Counted from the stretch's first letter, positions 1-7,907 are shown. The stretch: 48,922 nt of DNA from Daejeonella rubra (GCF_900103545.1 NZ_FNHH01000031.1:1-48922), one strand, 5' to 3'. Program-made: numbers and translations. Notes: generated from the letters alone by a model not told the origin.

Positions 1-128
1 TAAGGATCAGTACGCTACACAGACTGGTTCTTGACCGTCTTAAAAAACAAAGATAAAAACAATTTTATTTGGAAATCAACACAGAATCTCTACGGTCAGA
101 AAGTGATGATTTTTTGAAATGATTGCAA

Positions 129-359
129 TTACTGGCTAAAATCAAATAAGTCTTTCAGAGGGATATCAAGTCCTTTTGCAATTGCAGATGCTGTACTAAT
201 TGTAGGATTGACTTCTCCCAATTCTACATATGATAACTGTCTGTAGTCAATATCTGAAAGTTCAGCAAGCTTTTCCATAGAAAGTTTTTTCTCCTTCCTA
301 AGTTCTCTTACCCTGTTTCCAAAGGCGATAATTAAAGCTTTATCCCTAATGCTTATCAC
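129..359 (-). CDS. XRE-family helix-turn-helix regulator (76 aa)
   Basis: Small single-domain DNA-binding protein of the XRE/Cro type. The HTH fills almost the whole chain: an N-terminal helix (FGNRVRELRKEK), then LSMEKLAELSDI and YRQLSYVELGEVNPT, which are the usual scaffold and recognition helices, and a C-terminal AIAKGLDIPLKDLF helix. It is read away from the membrane-protein gene at 487, and the 127-bp gap contains a 22-bp inverted repeat (391-412), so it probably represses itself and that gene. It is clearly paralogous to the XRE protein at 2279-2503 (shared RDK, AFG, R-x-L/I-R, GEVN-T, AIAK-LDI-K-LF positions). The target is unknown. Confidence 0.85.
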   Translation of the reverse strand: MISIRDKALIIAFGNRVRELRKEKKLSMEKLAELSDIDYRQLSYVELGEVNPTISTASAIAKGLDIPLKDLFDFSQ

Positions 360-390
360 ACCTCAAAGAAGAGGCATATTATTTTCTTGT

Positions 391-412
391 ATTATGAAAT
401 GTATTTCATAAT
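391..412. promoter_or_regulatory. Inverted repeat, candidate XRE operator
   Basis: ATTATGAAAT, a 2-bp spacer (GT), then ATTTCATAAT: perfect 10-bp arms in the divergent gap between the XRE gene (129-359, minus) and the membrane-protein gene (487, plus). Size, symmetry and position fit a dimeric Cro-like repressor. The role is inferred. Confidence 0.6.
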
Positions 413-486
413 TTGAGATTTAATTAATCTCTGATTTGAGTGTGTCTAAATTCAACATATTAATTAACTATTAACTAATTTTCCAT

Positions 487-1335
487 ATGAACAAAATCAT
501 TTTATTCTTAGTAAGAATAGGAATCCTGTATATTTTATCGTCATTTCTAAGCTTAAGCATAAATTTTGAAGATTGGAATGGGTTATCAAAGTGGCTCTTC
601 ATCATCATTTTCTGTTTTACATTGAATGATATGTTTATCTTCAAACTTAAATATTTTAATCTGCCTAAGAATGTCGGAACTAGACCACATAATATCCAGC
701 ATAGACCAAAACCAATGATTAAAAGGGAATCAACTCTGCCTGAGACATCAAAAATATTGGATACAAAAAAAACACAATCAACTTCAACTAATTTAGATGA
801 ACTTGCTAAGCTATCTGCTGGAATTAGTTTATTATTTATTTCTATGAGTGAAGATGAAAAATTAGATTTCTTGGACATTTTCCTTCAGGTAGAACACGAT
901 AATCCCTATTATAAAACATTTTATCAACGATTCCCGGATTACAAATATGATCCGGAAGATAGTCGAGATCAACTAGAAATCCTTTTAAATGAACTGGAGC
1001 CACACTTGGGGGATGATGGGAAACTTATTAAATTTTTCAAATCATTCAAGTCGCCAATGGAGATTTTAAGGCTTTACACCGTATATTTTTGTGTCAAGCG
1101 AGATAAGGTTGCTAAAGAGAAATATTTTAAATATTTGTACAAGTTGTGGGAGGTTGAAAAAAAGCCACACCACTATTTGTATCTGATACGCTACACAAAA
1201 ATAAAAATGCTTCTTCATGAAGAAGATTATCTTGAAGCAGGAGAATTAATAAAGCAATACAATGAAAATCTGGAAAACAATAGAGAATTCGATTATTTGC
1301 CAAATTTGAAACAAAGGATTGTGGATTTGATGTAA
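487..1335 (+). CDS. Membrane-anchored protein of unknown function (282 aa)
   Basis: Family not recognised. Residues about 3-22 and 34-53 are hydrophobic and look like two transmembrane helices (ILFLVRIGILYILSSFL; WLFIIIFCFTLNDMFIF). After them come a Thr/Ser/Lys-rich linker (about 75-100) and a mostly helical, charged soluble domain (about 105-282). The start at 487 is the first Met and puts the hydrophobic segment at the very N terminus. A minus-strand ORF over the same bases has no plausible protein character. It is the first gene of a plus-strand set with the zinc-ribbon gene at 1451 and the gene at 1792, facing an XRE regulator. The same arrangement is repeated at 2279-3711. Confidence 0.75.
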   Translation: MNKIILFLVRIGILYILSSFLSLSINFEDWNGLSKWLFIIIFCFTLNDMFIFKLKYFNLPKNVGTRPHNIQHRPKPMIKRESTLPETSKILDTKKTQSTSTNLDELAKLSAGISLLFISMSEDEKLDFLDIFLQVEHDNPYYKTFYQRFPDYKYDPEDSRDQLEILLNELEPHLGDDGKLIKFFKSFKSPMEILRLYTVYFCVKRDKVAKEKYFKYLYKLWEVEKKPHHYLYLIRYTKIKMLLHEEDYLEAGELIKQYNENLENNREFDYLPNLKQRIVDLM

Positions 1336-1450
1336 GACTATGTCAGTCTTATTTTCAAACTAATAAATACCCACTGTCGTAGTTAAATTAATTTGGCAGT
1401 ATTATTACTACAGTGCCTATTGAAGCTCCTACATTACAAAGCAATTTACA

Positions 1451-1759
1451 ATGGCGATAACATACAAATTCTACTGTCCAGAATGCAAGTATAAGGAAGA
1501 ATTGTATATAGGTACTACAAAAATGGAATGCCTTGCAAAAAAACCTGCCATAGAGTTAGCTTCATGTCCAAACTGTCTAAAATTAGTAGGTACCAAAAAT
1601 AAAAAATGTCCAATTTGTGATTTAGGAGTAAATAACTGGTTCCAGTTTAAAAAAAAGGAATTAAAGATTATTGACACTAGAGATACACCATTATTAATTG
1701 ATTGTCCAAGCTGTGGGAATAAAGATATGAAGGCCATGCCTATCTTATTTTCAGATTGA
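1451..1759 (+). CDS. Zinc-ribbon protein with four CxxC motifs (102 aa)
   Basis: Small soluble protein with CPEC (residues 9-12), CPNC, CPIC and CPSC knuckles. Four CxxC pairs are enough for two zinc ribbons. No catalytic motif is seen, so a structural, nucleic-acid-binding or protein-binding role is most likely. It lies 115 bp downstream of the membrane protein at 487 and 32 bp upstream of the gene at 1792, same strand. The protein at 3352-3711 has the same number of CxxC pairs and the same place after a two-helix membrane protein, which suggests the two proteins do equivalent jobs in two related modules. Confidence 0.75.
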   Translation: MAITYKFYCPECKYKEELYIGTTKMECLAKKPAIELASCPNCLKLVGTKNKKCPICDLGVNNWFQFKKKELKIIDTRDTPLLIDCPSCGNKDMKAMPILFSD

Positions 1760-1791
1760 TATCAGTAGATGATTTATAAAAACAAATAAAA

Positions 1792-2217
1792 ATGGATAGC
1801 CTCCCATCAGACATATTTGCTGTAGCTTCTGAGTTTGAGAATAAGATCAGGGAGCTCAATAATACCTTCAGATCACATTTTGAAGAAATGTTAAATAAGC
1901 CGATTGAGGATGATCTGGAAGAGGATGAAAGTAGAATTCCTGAAATTATTCAATTGAAACTCCGTGCTCAGATTAATGACCTTTACCTGTATATTCTGGA
2001 TAACTATAAAAAGATACCTGAAAACAGAAGGATAGAAATCAAATATTATTCTCCTTCAAGTGATGATTACCAGGAGGTACTTGTTTTTACAGCCATTTTC
2101 AACGTTTTTTCACTTTACTTAAGATCCTTAGAAGATCATGAGTTGATTACTGATCCTGAAATAATTAAATTTGGCAACGACATTCTTGATAATTACAGAA
2201 TAACGTCCCCAGATTAG
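1792..2217 (+). CDS. Hypothetical helical protein (141 aa)
   Basis: Not recognised. Acidic, mostly alpha-helical, soluble, with no signal peptide or membrane segment (MDSLPSDIF at the N terminus, many Asp/Glu/Leu/Ile). It begins 32 bp after the zinc-ribbon gene and is probably co-transcribed with it. The XRE gene of the next module converges on it from the other strand, 61 bp away. No second-module homologue is visible, so it may be specific to the first module. Confidence 0.7.
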   Translation: MDSLPSDIFAVASEFENKIRELNNTFRSHFEEMLNKPIEDDLEEDESRIPEIIQLKLRAQINDLYLYILDNYKKIPENRRIEIKYYSPSSDDYQEVLVFTAIFNVFSLYLRSLEDHELITDPEIIKFGNDILDNYRITSPD

Positions 2218-2278
2218 ATTAATTTATCTTCACCTCTTCTGGTGAACATAATATGTTAAGTGATAGTTGATTATTGGA

Positions 2279-2503
2279 TTAAAAGTTGAAGAGTTCTTTT
2301 GGATGGATATCTAATGCTTTAGCAATTGCGGTAATTGAGATAACAGTTGAATTAACCTCTCCTCTTTCAATATTACCTATCTGATTTTTAGAGATATCAG
2401 CTTTTAGCGCCAGGTGCTGTTGGGATATACTTTTACTCTCTCTGATGCTTCTTAAATGAGCACCAAAAGCTTTTAAAACTTCTTTATCCCTGTTGTTTAT
2501 CAC
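2279..2503 (-). CDS. XRE-family helix-turn-helix regulator, second copy (74 aa)
   Basis: Single-domain Cro/XRE protein: FGAHLRSIRESK, SISQQHLALKADI, KNQIGNIERGEVNST, AIAKALDIHPKELF. It is a paralogue of the XRE protein at 129-359 and stands in the same relation to its neighbours, divergent from a two-helix membrane-protein gene (2600). The 96-bp gap holds an inverted repeat CCCAAT-AC-ATTGGG (2539-2552). The half-sites of the two modules differ, so each regulator probably controls its own module without cross-talk. Confidence 0.85.
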   Translation of the reverse strand: MINNRDKEVLKAFGAHLRSIRESKSISQQHLALKADISKNQIGNIERGEVNSTVISITAIAKALDIHPKELFNF

Positions 2504-2538
2504 AGGTGAAAAATGATGTTAAAAGAAATTCTATGCCA

Positions 2539-2552
2539 CCCAATACATTGGG
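2539..2552. promoter_or_regulatory. Inverted repeat, candidate XRE operator
   Basis: CCCAAT, AC spacer, ATTGGG, flanked further out by ATGCC (2533-2537) and GGCAT (2551-2555), so the symmetry extends imperfectly. It lies between the divergent XRE gene and the gene at 2600. The 2-bp spacer is the same as in the repeat at 391-412. The function is inferred. Confidence 0.5.
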
Positions 2553-2599
2553 CATTTCGTTTATAATTTTATATTTACATAACCCTAAACTTAATTAAC

Positions 2600-3355
2600 A
2601 TGAAAATTATTTACTATATCCTTTTTGGATGGATGTTGTTAGCAGAATTCAGCATGATTATGCAACTTACTTCTGGAAATAAAGAAATCGACCTGCCTTA
2701 TATTGCGGCAGTAATAATAATCGGCTTACTAGCCTATTTTTTCCTAAATAAAGCCATTCAAATAAAATCAGTTGCTGCGGTTGAGTTAGAACCCAAACTG
2801 GAAATATTCAATACGGCTCAGGTTGAAGTTCAAGAACCTGAAAATCTTATCCAAAAAAACAGTATACCTGCCTTCCCTAAAATCAAAGTCAATTATTTAT
2901 TAAAAGCAGATTATATAGACCAGGAAATACTTGACAGTGAAAAAATGCTTTCTTGGGAAGATGTTCTTGCAGATGAAAGAACAGATGAAGAATTTGAGAC
3001 AGCTATTAAGGATTTCCTTATTCCTTATAGAATAAGTGTACTTAAATATTCATTTAACAGAGATTATTACGAAAATCGTTACCAACAACTAGGAAGTCAA
3101 GATAAACACATTGCACCATCTTTGAAGATAATTAGAGATGACTTTAAATACAAAGTTAGATTTTATCCTTCTTGGTTTTACATTGCTTTCCCAGATGTGT
3201 TGAAATGGGCAGTTGATCCTAATGAAGGTTGGTCTAAAGTTGAAACTATTCTTAAGCCCTTTTCAGAGGTGCTTCTGGAAAATCAGAATTACTGTTTAAA
3301 TAAAATTATTGAAATGTTCTATAATGAACATCAATCGTTAGAATGTGAGTTATGA
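2600..3355 (+). CDS. Two-helix membrane protein of unknown function (251 aa)
   Basis: Family not recognised. Residues about 4-22 and 32-51 are hydrophobic (YYILFGWMLLAEFSMIM; IAAVIIIGLLAYFFL), followed by a Glu-rich linker and a cytoplasm-type domain of about 170 residues rich in Tyr, Trp and charged residues. Its stop codon overlaps the start of the next gene (ATGA at 3352-3355), indicating translational coupling with the zinc-ribbon protein. Architecture and context parallel the protein at 487-1335, although sequence similarity between the two is not obvious by eye. Confidence 0.75.
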   Translation: MKIIYYILFGWMLLAEFSMIMQLTSGNKEIDLPYIAAVIIIGLLAYFFLNKAIQIKSVAAVELEPKLEIFNTAQVEVQEPENLIQKNSIPAFPKIKVNYLLKADYIDQEILDSEKMLSWEDVLADERTDEEFETAIKDFLIPYRISVLKYSFNRDYYENRYQQLGSQDKHIAPSLKIIRDDFKYKVRFYPSWFYIAFPDVLKWAVDPNEGWSKVETILKPFSEVLLENQNYCLNKIIEMFYNEHQSLECEL

Positions 3356-3711
3356 TTGGACTATTTAAGCCAGGAAGTACATTTTATGCAGGAGACTACA
3401 AATGCGTTGACTGTGGACACCGTACAATTATCTTTATAGATACTAAATATGATGTATTTAACCTTATGGAGAGTTATCAGACTTGTAGCCATTGTGAAGA
3501 GGAGAAAGACACCTTGTCAGATGGAGACCTTATTATGAGGTATGACTGGCCTGATGCAGATGATGATCCCTGGCAACTTCAATGTGCATATATGCTGGAA
3601 GAAGACAGGTATTGTACTGATTGCAGAGATGAAGTACCTATAAGGGATGATTGGAGGAAGATGGTTGTGGCCTGTAGTCAATGTGATGGCTATATGAGAT
3701 TCACTGAGTAA
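3352..3711 (+). CDS. Protein with four CxxC motifs (119 aa)
   Basis: CVDC (residues 18-21), CSHC, CTDC and CSQC give four zinc knuckles, probably two zinc ribbons. The N-terminal part, KCVDCGHRTIIF, resembles rubredoxin-like or ribbon folds. The ATGA overlap with the preceding membrane-protein gene means the two are translated together. The function is unknown. It may be a soluble partner that binds the membrane protein or nucleic acid. It is the counterpart of the 102-residue protein at 1451-1759. Confidence 0.75.
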   Translation: MIGLFKPGSTFYAGDYKCVDCGHRTIIFIDTKYDVFNLMESYQTCSHCEEEKDTLSDGDLIMRYDWPDADDDPWQLQCAYMLEEDRYCTDCRDEVPIRDDWRKMVVACSQCDGYMRFTE

Positions 3712-3826
3712 ATAATTCATAAATATTAATTAATCAAATTATTAACCGCGTCATCTGATAGTGCATTGATAGTACAAAGGTGTATAAATAGAAAAAGAAG
3801 AGGTTTCAAAGGTTTAAAAGGTATAA

Positions 3827-3881
3827 TTCTACTGCCTTACAAGCAGGGGGTCACTGGTTCGAACCCAGTATCTTTCCCGCA
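3827..3881 (+). tRNA. 3' half of a tRNA-Val(TAC), remnant / attachment-site scar
   Basis: The stretch from 3831 reads as an anticodon arm with loop CTTACAA (anticodon TAC at 3838-3840), stem CTGC/GCAG, a variable loop, a canonical T arm (CTGGTTCGAACCCAG) and an acceptor 3' strand ending CTTTCCCGCA. The D arm and 5' acceptor strand are missing: the bases before 3827 do not pair. Directly after it, at 3881, begins an internal codon of a coupling-protein gene. A tRNA 3' end joined to unrelated coding DNA is the classic product of integration by a tyrosine recombinase at a tRNA, or of a later deletion from such a site. Confidence 0.6.
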
Positions 3882-4558
3882 TGATCAAGCTGGTTAATCA
3901 GAAGAGCAAATTAAAATGCAGCCTGATCTTTGACGAATTTCCCACCATCTATTTTAATAATATCGACAGCCTGATCGCTACTGCCCGTTCCAATAAGGTC
4001 GCCACCACTTTAGCTGTGCAGGATTACAGCCAGTTGAAAAAGGATTACGGCAGGGAACAGGCCGAAGTGATCATGAATATAGTGGGCAATATCATTTCAG
4101 GCCAGGTAACCGGAGATACAGCAAAGCAATTATCCGAACGCTTTGGCAAAATCATACAGGAGAGGCAGAGTGTTTCCATTAACAGTTCAGATACGTCTGT
4201 CAGCAGATCCACTCAGCTTGATTATGCCATACCAGCGTCTAAAATATCTTCCCTGTCTTCCGGTGAGTTCGTAGGTATGGTAGCGGACAACCCCGATAAC
4301 AAAATCGACCTAAAAGTATTTCACAGCGAGATTCAAAACGATCATGAGGCGATCCGACAGGAAGAAGCACAGTATGAAGAGATTCCCAAAATCCGAACCA
4401 TCGATTCGGATATTGTCCAAATCAATTATTTGCAGATTAAGCAGGATATTCAGGAATTATTAGTCAGTGAACTTGGATCAGTAGCTGAAGACAAAAGTAC
4501 AATCCAGGATAGGACAAATGCGAGTGGAGGGGGAATTACTAAAGGAATGCGGTTGTAA
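3881..4558 (+). pseudogene. 5'-truncated conjugation coupling protein (TraG/MobC type), C-terminal 225 aa
   Basis: C-terminal part of a VirD4-like type IV coupling ATPase of Bacteroidetes ICEs. SLIFDEFPTIYF is the Walker-B-like region of the TraG/TraD family, and LAVQDYSQLKKDYG, VGNIISGQVTGDTAKQLSERFG and the FVGMVADNPD segment are typical of the C-terminal half. The N-terminal membrane segments and Walker A domain are missing; the reading frame starts directly at a tRNA 3' remnant. The last codons (KQDIQELL...) recur at 18091-18192 as a second, diverged 3' end. The product cannot be a working coupling ATPase. Confidence 0.85.
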
Positions 4559-4705
4559 GCGCATATATTTTTAAGAAGCATTAAATTTCCTGCAATAGGT
4601 ATTCAGGGAATCCATTAAAAGGCAGGAATAATCAAACCCCTTAGTTTTCATTCGCTGCGTCATTCTTTTGCCACCCATCTCAAGGCTCCGAATTGACATT
4701 TTAGC

Positions 4706-4713
4706 TATATTTG
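4706..4713 (+). promoter_or_regulatory. Bacteroidota -7 element (TATATTTG)
   Basis: A match to the TAnnTTTG consensus 11 bp before the ATG at 4725. A transcript starting about 7 bp downstream would have a very short leader. No good -33 element is seen at the expected distance. Confidence 0.4.
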
Positions 4714-4724
4714 AAAGAAAAAAC

Positions 4725-5009
4725 ATGACAAAGAAAACATATCAGATTCAGATAGCATTAAAAGAATTTAAACCTAAGATTTGGAGAAGATTATTGATCC
4801 AATCGGACTTATTGCTGGCAGATTTTCATAAGATAATTCAAACTTCAATGGGTTGGAAAAATTCACATTTACATCAATTTATTAAAAATCAGACTTTCTA
4901 CACAGAAAGAATGCCAGGTGATGACACATGGGATGAGATGGATAATGTAGATTACAAAAAAATGAAAATATCCGACTTATTAAAAAAGGAGAAAGAGCAA
5001 ATCGTTTGA
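4725..5009 (+). pseudogene. Plasmid pRiA4b ORF-3-like protein, N-terminal fragment
   Basis: First 94 residues of a pRiA4b ORF-3-like protein (family usually about 180-200 aa): TYQIQIALKEFKPKIWRRLL, LADFHKIIQTSMGWKNSHLHQF and the DLLKKEKEQIV helix are characteristic. The start at 4725 is preferred over the in-frame ATG at 4668 because the family begins there and a TATATTTG promoter lies at 4706. The frame stops at TGA 5007-5009, which is supplied by the end of the IS element. The C-terminal part of what appears to be the same gene lies at 17870-18070. The expected middle (YEYDFGDxWEH region, about 35-40 residues) is absent. Confidence 0.8.
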
Positions 5010-5920
5010 GACCGTTGCAAAATAGGACTTCGTTGATTTCGGCAAATATTTTTTTCAAAAGTTGTCATTTTATTTTTTATCTGGCCTAATTTCAACTTCC
5101 ATTTTAAATATAATTTTTCTTCAAGAGCTTTTAGCCCTTCTGTTACCTGCTATTTGGCTAATAAATTTGCATTGGACATAACTATCCCAGGTGAACGATA
5201 TAAATTATAGGCCATCGCCTCCATCAGGTGTTGCGTATGTGTTTTTTCTTTGCCCACATATCTTGCTAGGCCTGTTTTAAACCATCAGGAAATTCCCCCA
5301 AATGTGCGCTCTACCCTAAACCTTATTTGACTTACTATTTTATTAAACCTTACCTGATGATTGCTGAGTGGTTTATTTTTTACGGCTTTGTGCATGATAC
5401 CATCTTTTAACCCCTTGGATTTAAGATATTTGCGGTTACTAGCACTGCTGTTATTCCCCTTTTCTTCTAATTGGCCGTTGATCATATCCATCAGTTTCTC
5501 ATAGCCTTGCTTGAACGTTAACTCCGATCTAAACCGGCTCAACACCGTATTGTCAGGTACATTATCTTCTAAGGTTAGACCTACAAATTTCATAAAGCTC
5601 AAGGAGTCGTTCACCTTTTCTTCTACCTCATAATCGCTCAAACCATACCATGTTTGTAAAAGAGACATTTTAAACAATAGCAAACGCTGTACGAGGGGCG
5701 GCCAGCGACTTTTGAATAGTATTTCTTAATTTCTGAATCTATGGCTGGCCAGTCTAACAAAAGGCTCATCTGATCAAAAAATTGACTTTTTAGCTTACGT
5801 TTAGCGATCGAAATGGAGGAAAAACTCAGTTGATGGGTGACTTTTTGCATACTTAAATATAAAAAATATAACTAATTGTCTAACAATATATTATATTATT
5901 TTTACTCTGCAACGGTCTCA
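5007..5920 (-). mobile_element. Decayed IS5-family insertion sequence
   Basis: Bounded by inverted repeats TGAGACCGTTGCA at 5007-5019 and its complement TGCAACGGTCTCA at 5908-5920. About 914 bp long, shorter than a complete IS5-type element because the middle of the transposase is deleted. No convincing target duplication is seen. The left end provides the stop codon of the truncated gene before it. Confidence 0.8.
5150..5850 (-). pseudogene. IS5-family transposase, frameshifted and internally deleted
   Basis: The N-terminal part (5638-5850: MQKVTHQLSFSS, LLDWPAIDSEIKKYYSK, AGRPSYS) shifts frame near 5680 into MLLFKMSLLQTWYGLSDYEVE, VPDNTVLSRFR. The chain then jumps from GQLEEKGNNS to SASNRKYLKSKGLKDG, so the segment with the first catalytic aspartates of the DDE domain is missing. 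After QIRFRVERTFGGIS an in-frame TGA (5285-5287) interrupts the end WFKTGLARYVG...LMEAMAYNLYRSPGI, which runs to about 5150. Frameshift, deletion and nonsense codon make it inactive. Confidence 0.85.
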
Positions 5921-6212
5921 TTATGACACGTTGCACTTCACCTCAATTGGACACGGACAACAAAAACCCGACACGCAAGCCAACCCAAAAGTTATAAATT
6001 TTTTTACTCGTGCACATTTTAAAAAATAATTTTATTGCCAGAGGCACATTGGGCATTTACCTTTGCTCCAACCACACAAGGCCAACGCGATGGCAAAGTC
6101 AAAAGAGCCAAATTTTCTCACCCACGAGAAAAAATTGCTATTCAAAAAGTTTTTTATATTTTTGCACCAAAACAAAATACTAATTTAGTCGATAAACTCG
6201 AAAAGGAAAGTA
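5921..6212. other. Gap between the IS element and the efflux operon
   Basis: About 290 bp with no convincing gene. The sequence right of the IS does not continue the interrupted pRiA4b-like gene. A 65-codon ORF at 6035-6232 overlaps the tetR start and spans its promoter, so it is not called. The only clear signal is the promoter at 6135-6164. Confidence 0.5.
6135..6164 (+). promoter_or_regulatory. Promoter of the tetR-RND efflux operon
   Basis: TTG at 6135-6137, then 19 bp, then TATTTTTG (6157-6164), matching the Bacteroidota -33/-7 pattern (TTTG ... TAnnTTTG). It lies 48 bp upstream of the tetR start and is the only good promoter before the four-gene efflux set, so TetR probably autoregulates here. 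Confidence 0.5.
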
Positions 6213-6806
6213 ATGGAAACGAACATAGATAATAAAGATGATGTGAGGGAAACTATTCTCAATGTGGCTAAAAACATCTTCGGCAAATACGGTTTCAAAA
6301 AAACCACTATGGACGAAATTGCAGAAGCTGCCAGAAAAGCGAAAAGTTCCATTTATCATTACTTTAAAAGCAAAGAAGAAATTTTTAAAGCAATAGTTGA
6401 AAAAGAATCACTTACATTAAATGCAGCCATTACAAAAGCAATTCACGCAGAAACTACACCTAAAAATAAAATAAGAGCTTATGTTTTGACAAGGATGGAA
6501 ACGATTAGTGAATTGTCCAATTTATATAGTGCTTTAAAAGATGATTACTGGGAGCATTATAATTTTATTGAAAAGGTAAGAGTGAGGTATGATACCGAAG
6601 AGGTAAATACTATCAAAAGCATATTAAGTAATGGCGTGGAAAATGGTGATTTTATGATAGAAGACATAGAACTGACAGCATTTGCAATAGTAACAGCTTT
6701 GAAAGGTTTAGAATACCCTTTATACATAGAGAAAAACAACAACCAAATAGAAAAACGTTTCGACGGCTTGTTAAACGTGTTATTTTATGGAATAATGAAA
6801 AAATAA
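6213..6806 (+). CDS. TetR/AcrR-family repressor (197 aa)
   Basis: N-terminal TetR DNA-binding domain at residues about 10-58: RETILNVAKNIFGKYGFKKTTMDEIAEAA is the HTH, followed by KSSIYHYFKSKEEIFKAIV, the hallmark YxxFxSKEELF motif. The rest is a helical ligand-binding and dimerisation domain. The start at 6213 is favoured by the position of the promoter and by family length. It is followed 68 bp downstream by adaptor, pump and outer-membrane channel genes on the same strand, so it is the local repressor of the efflux operon, probably relieved by a pump substrate. The ligand cannot be read from sequence. Confidence 0.93.
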   Translation: METNIDNKDDVRETILNVAKNIFGKYGFKKTTMDEIAEAARKAKSSIYHYFKSKEEIFKAIVEKESLTLNAAITKAIHAETTPKNKIRAYVLTRMETISELSNLYSALKDDYWEHYNFIEKVRVRYDTEEVNTIKSILSNGVENGDFMIEDIELTAFAIVTALKGLEYPLYIEKNNNQIEKRFDGLLNVLFYGIMKK

Positions 6807-6874
6807 TTTTTTTTGCCCTAAAACAGACCAAAAAACTAAAATAGTCTAATTGTAAAATAGAAATGATAACATAT

Positions 6875-7903
6875 ATGAAAATCAATAAATTGCACCTCTT
6901 CATCCTGCTTCCAATTATCCTGGCAGGATGTTCACCTGAAAATAATGCACAACAGGAAAACAACAATTCACTTACTGTAAAAACTGAAAAAATAATCCAT
7001 TACAACGGAAGTTACAATGTCGGTTATTCCGGGGTTGTAGTGCCAAAACAATCCACTTCGCTTAGTTTTGGGATCATGGGCATCGTTTCAAAAATAGCCG
7101 TAGAAGAAGGACAACAGGTAAATAAAGGTCAATTGCTGGCACAACTAAATCCATCGAATATGGAGAACACATACCAAATGGCATTTCAAAAACTACAACA
7201 AGCTCAGGATGCTTATGACCGGTTGAAACCTATGAAGGAAAATGGCACTCTTCCTGAAATAAAATGGGTTGAGGTAGAAACAGGATTAAGTCAGGCAAAA
7301 TCGGCTACTGCCATTGCAAAAAGAGGGCTTGACGATACTAAACTTTATGCTGTTGCAGATGGTGTTATAGGAAAAAAATCAATCATGGTAGGAGAAAATA
7401 TATTGCCGGGTGTCAAAGCCTTTGAACTATTAGACATCAGTAAAATATATGTAAAAATTCCAGTTCCGGAAGATGAAATCAGTGCGTTCAAAAAAGGAGA
7501 CCAGGCCACCATTACGGTAGGCGCTATCACTAAAACAATTGCCGGAACTGTTAGAGAAATTGGTGTTTCGGCAGATATACTTTCATACTCCTATCCGGTG
7601 AAAATAGAAGTTCAGAATTCTGATTTTACCATTAAGCCAGGCATGGTTTGTACTGTCAGTTTTGCCACTCAAAATAATGCTGCCGGTTTTCTTATCTCCA
7701 ACAAAGCGTTGCAACAAGATTTACAGGGAAACCAGTTTGTGTATGTGATAGAAAATAACACAGCCCAAAAGCGAGAGGTAAAAACCATTGCTTTAATCGA
7801 CAAAAAAATACTGGTAAGCGGCAATCTGAAAGAAGGAGATGAAATAATCATAGCAGGGCAGGATAAACTTCGCCAGAGTTCACTTATAAACATCGCACAA
7901 TAA
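6875..7903 (+). CDS. RND efflux periplasmic adaptor lipoprotein (membrane fusion protein, 342 aa)
   Basis: Links the inner-membrane pump to the TolC-like channel. The signal peptide ends in a lipobox, IILAGC (Cys at residue 19 from this start), so it is a lipoprotein. Then come a first beta-barrel/lipoyl strand (YSGVVVPKQSTSLSFGIMGIVSKIAVEEGQQVNKGQLLAQLNP), a helical hairpin (about 100-150), the second lipoyl half (LYAVADGVIGKKSIMVGENI) and the membrane-proximal domain to GDEIIIAGQDKL. An upstream in-frame ATG at 6863 would add four residues; 6875 gives a cleaner signal peptide. It ends 4 bp before the pump gene, so the two are one operon. Confidence 0.93.
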   Translation: MKINKLHLFILLPIILAGCSPENNAQQENNNSLTVKTEKIIHYNGSYNVGYSGVVVPKQSTSLSFGIMGIVSKIAVEEGQQVNKGQLLAQLNPSNMENTYQMAFQKLQQAQDAYDRLKPMKENGTLPEIKWVEVETGLSQAKSATAIAKRGLDDTKLYAVADGVIGKKSIMVGENILPGVKAFELLDISKIYVKIPVPEDEISAFKKGDQATITVGAITKTIAGTVREIGVSADILSYSYPVKIEVQNSDFTIKPGMVCTVSFATQNNAAGFLISNKALQQDLQGNQFVYVIENNTAQKREVKTIALIDKKILVSGNLKEGDEIIIAGQDKLRQSSLINIAQ

Positions 7904-7907
7904 CAAC

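Noticed and set aside
471..878. 135-codon minus-strand ORF over the gene at 487
   Set aside because: Complementary shadow of the plus-strand gene, which has the membrane helices, spacing and module context.
3881..4558. Intact short coupling protein
   Set aside because: The N-terminal membrane segments and Walker A domain are absent and the frame begins at a tRNA remnant, so it is a truncated pseudogene.
6035..6232. 65-codon ORF upstream of tetR
   Set aside because: It spans the tetR promoter and overlaps its start. Composition is not protein-like and there is no RBS.
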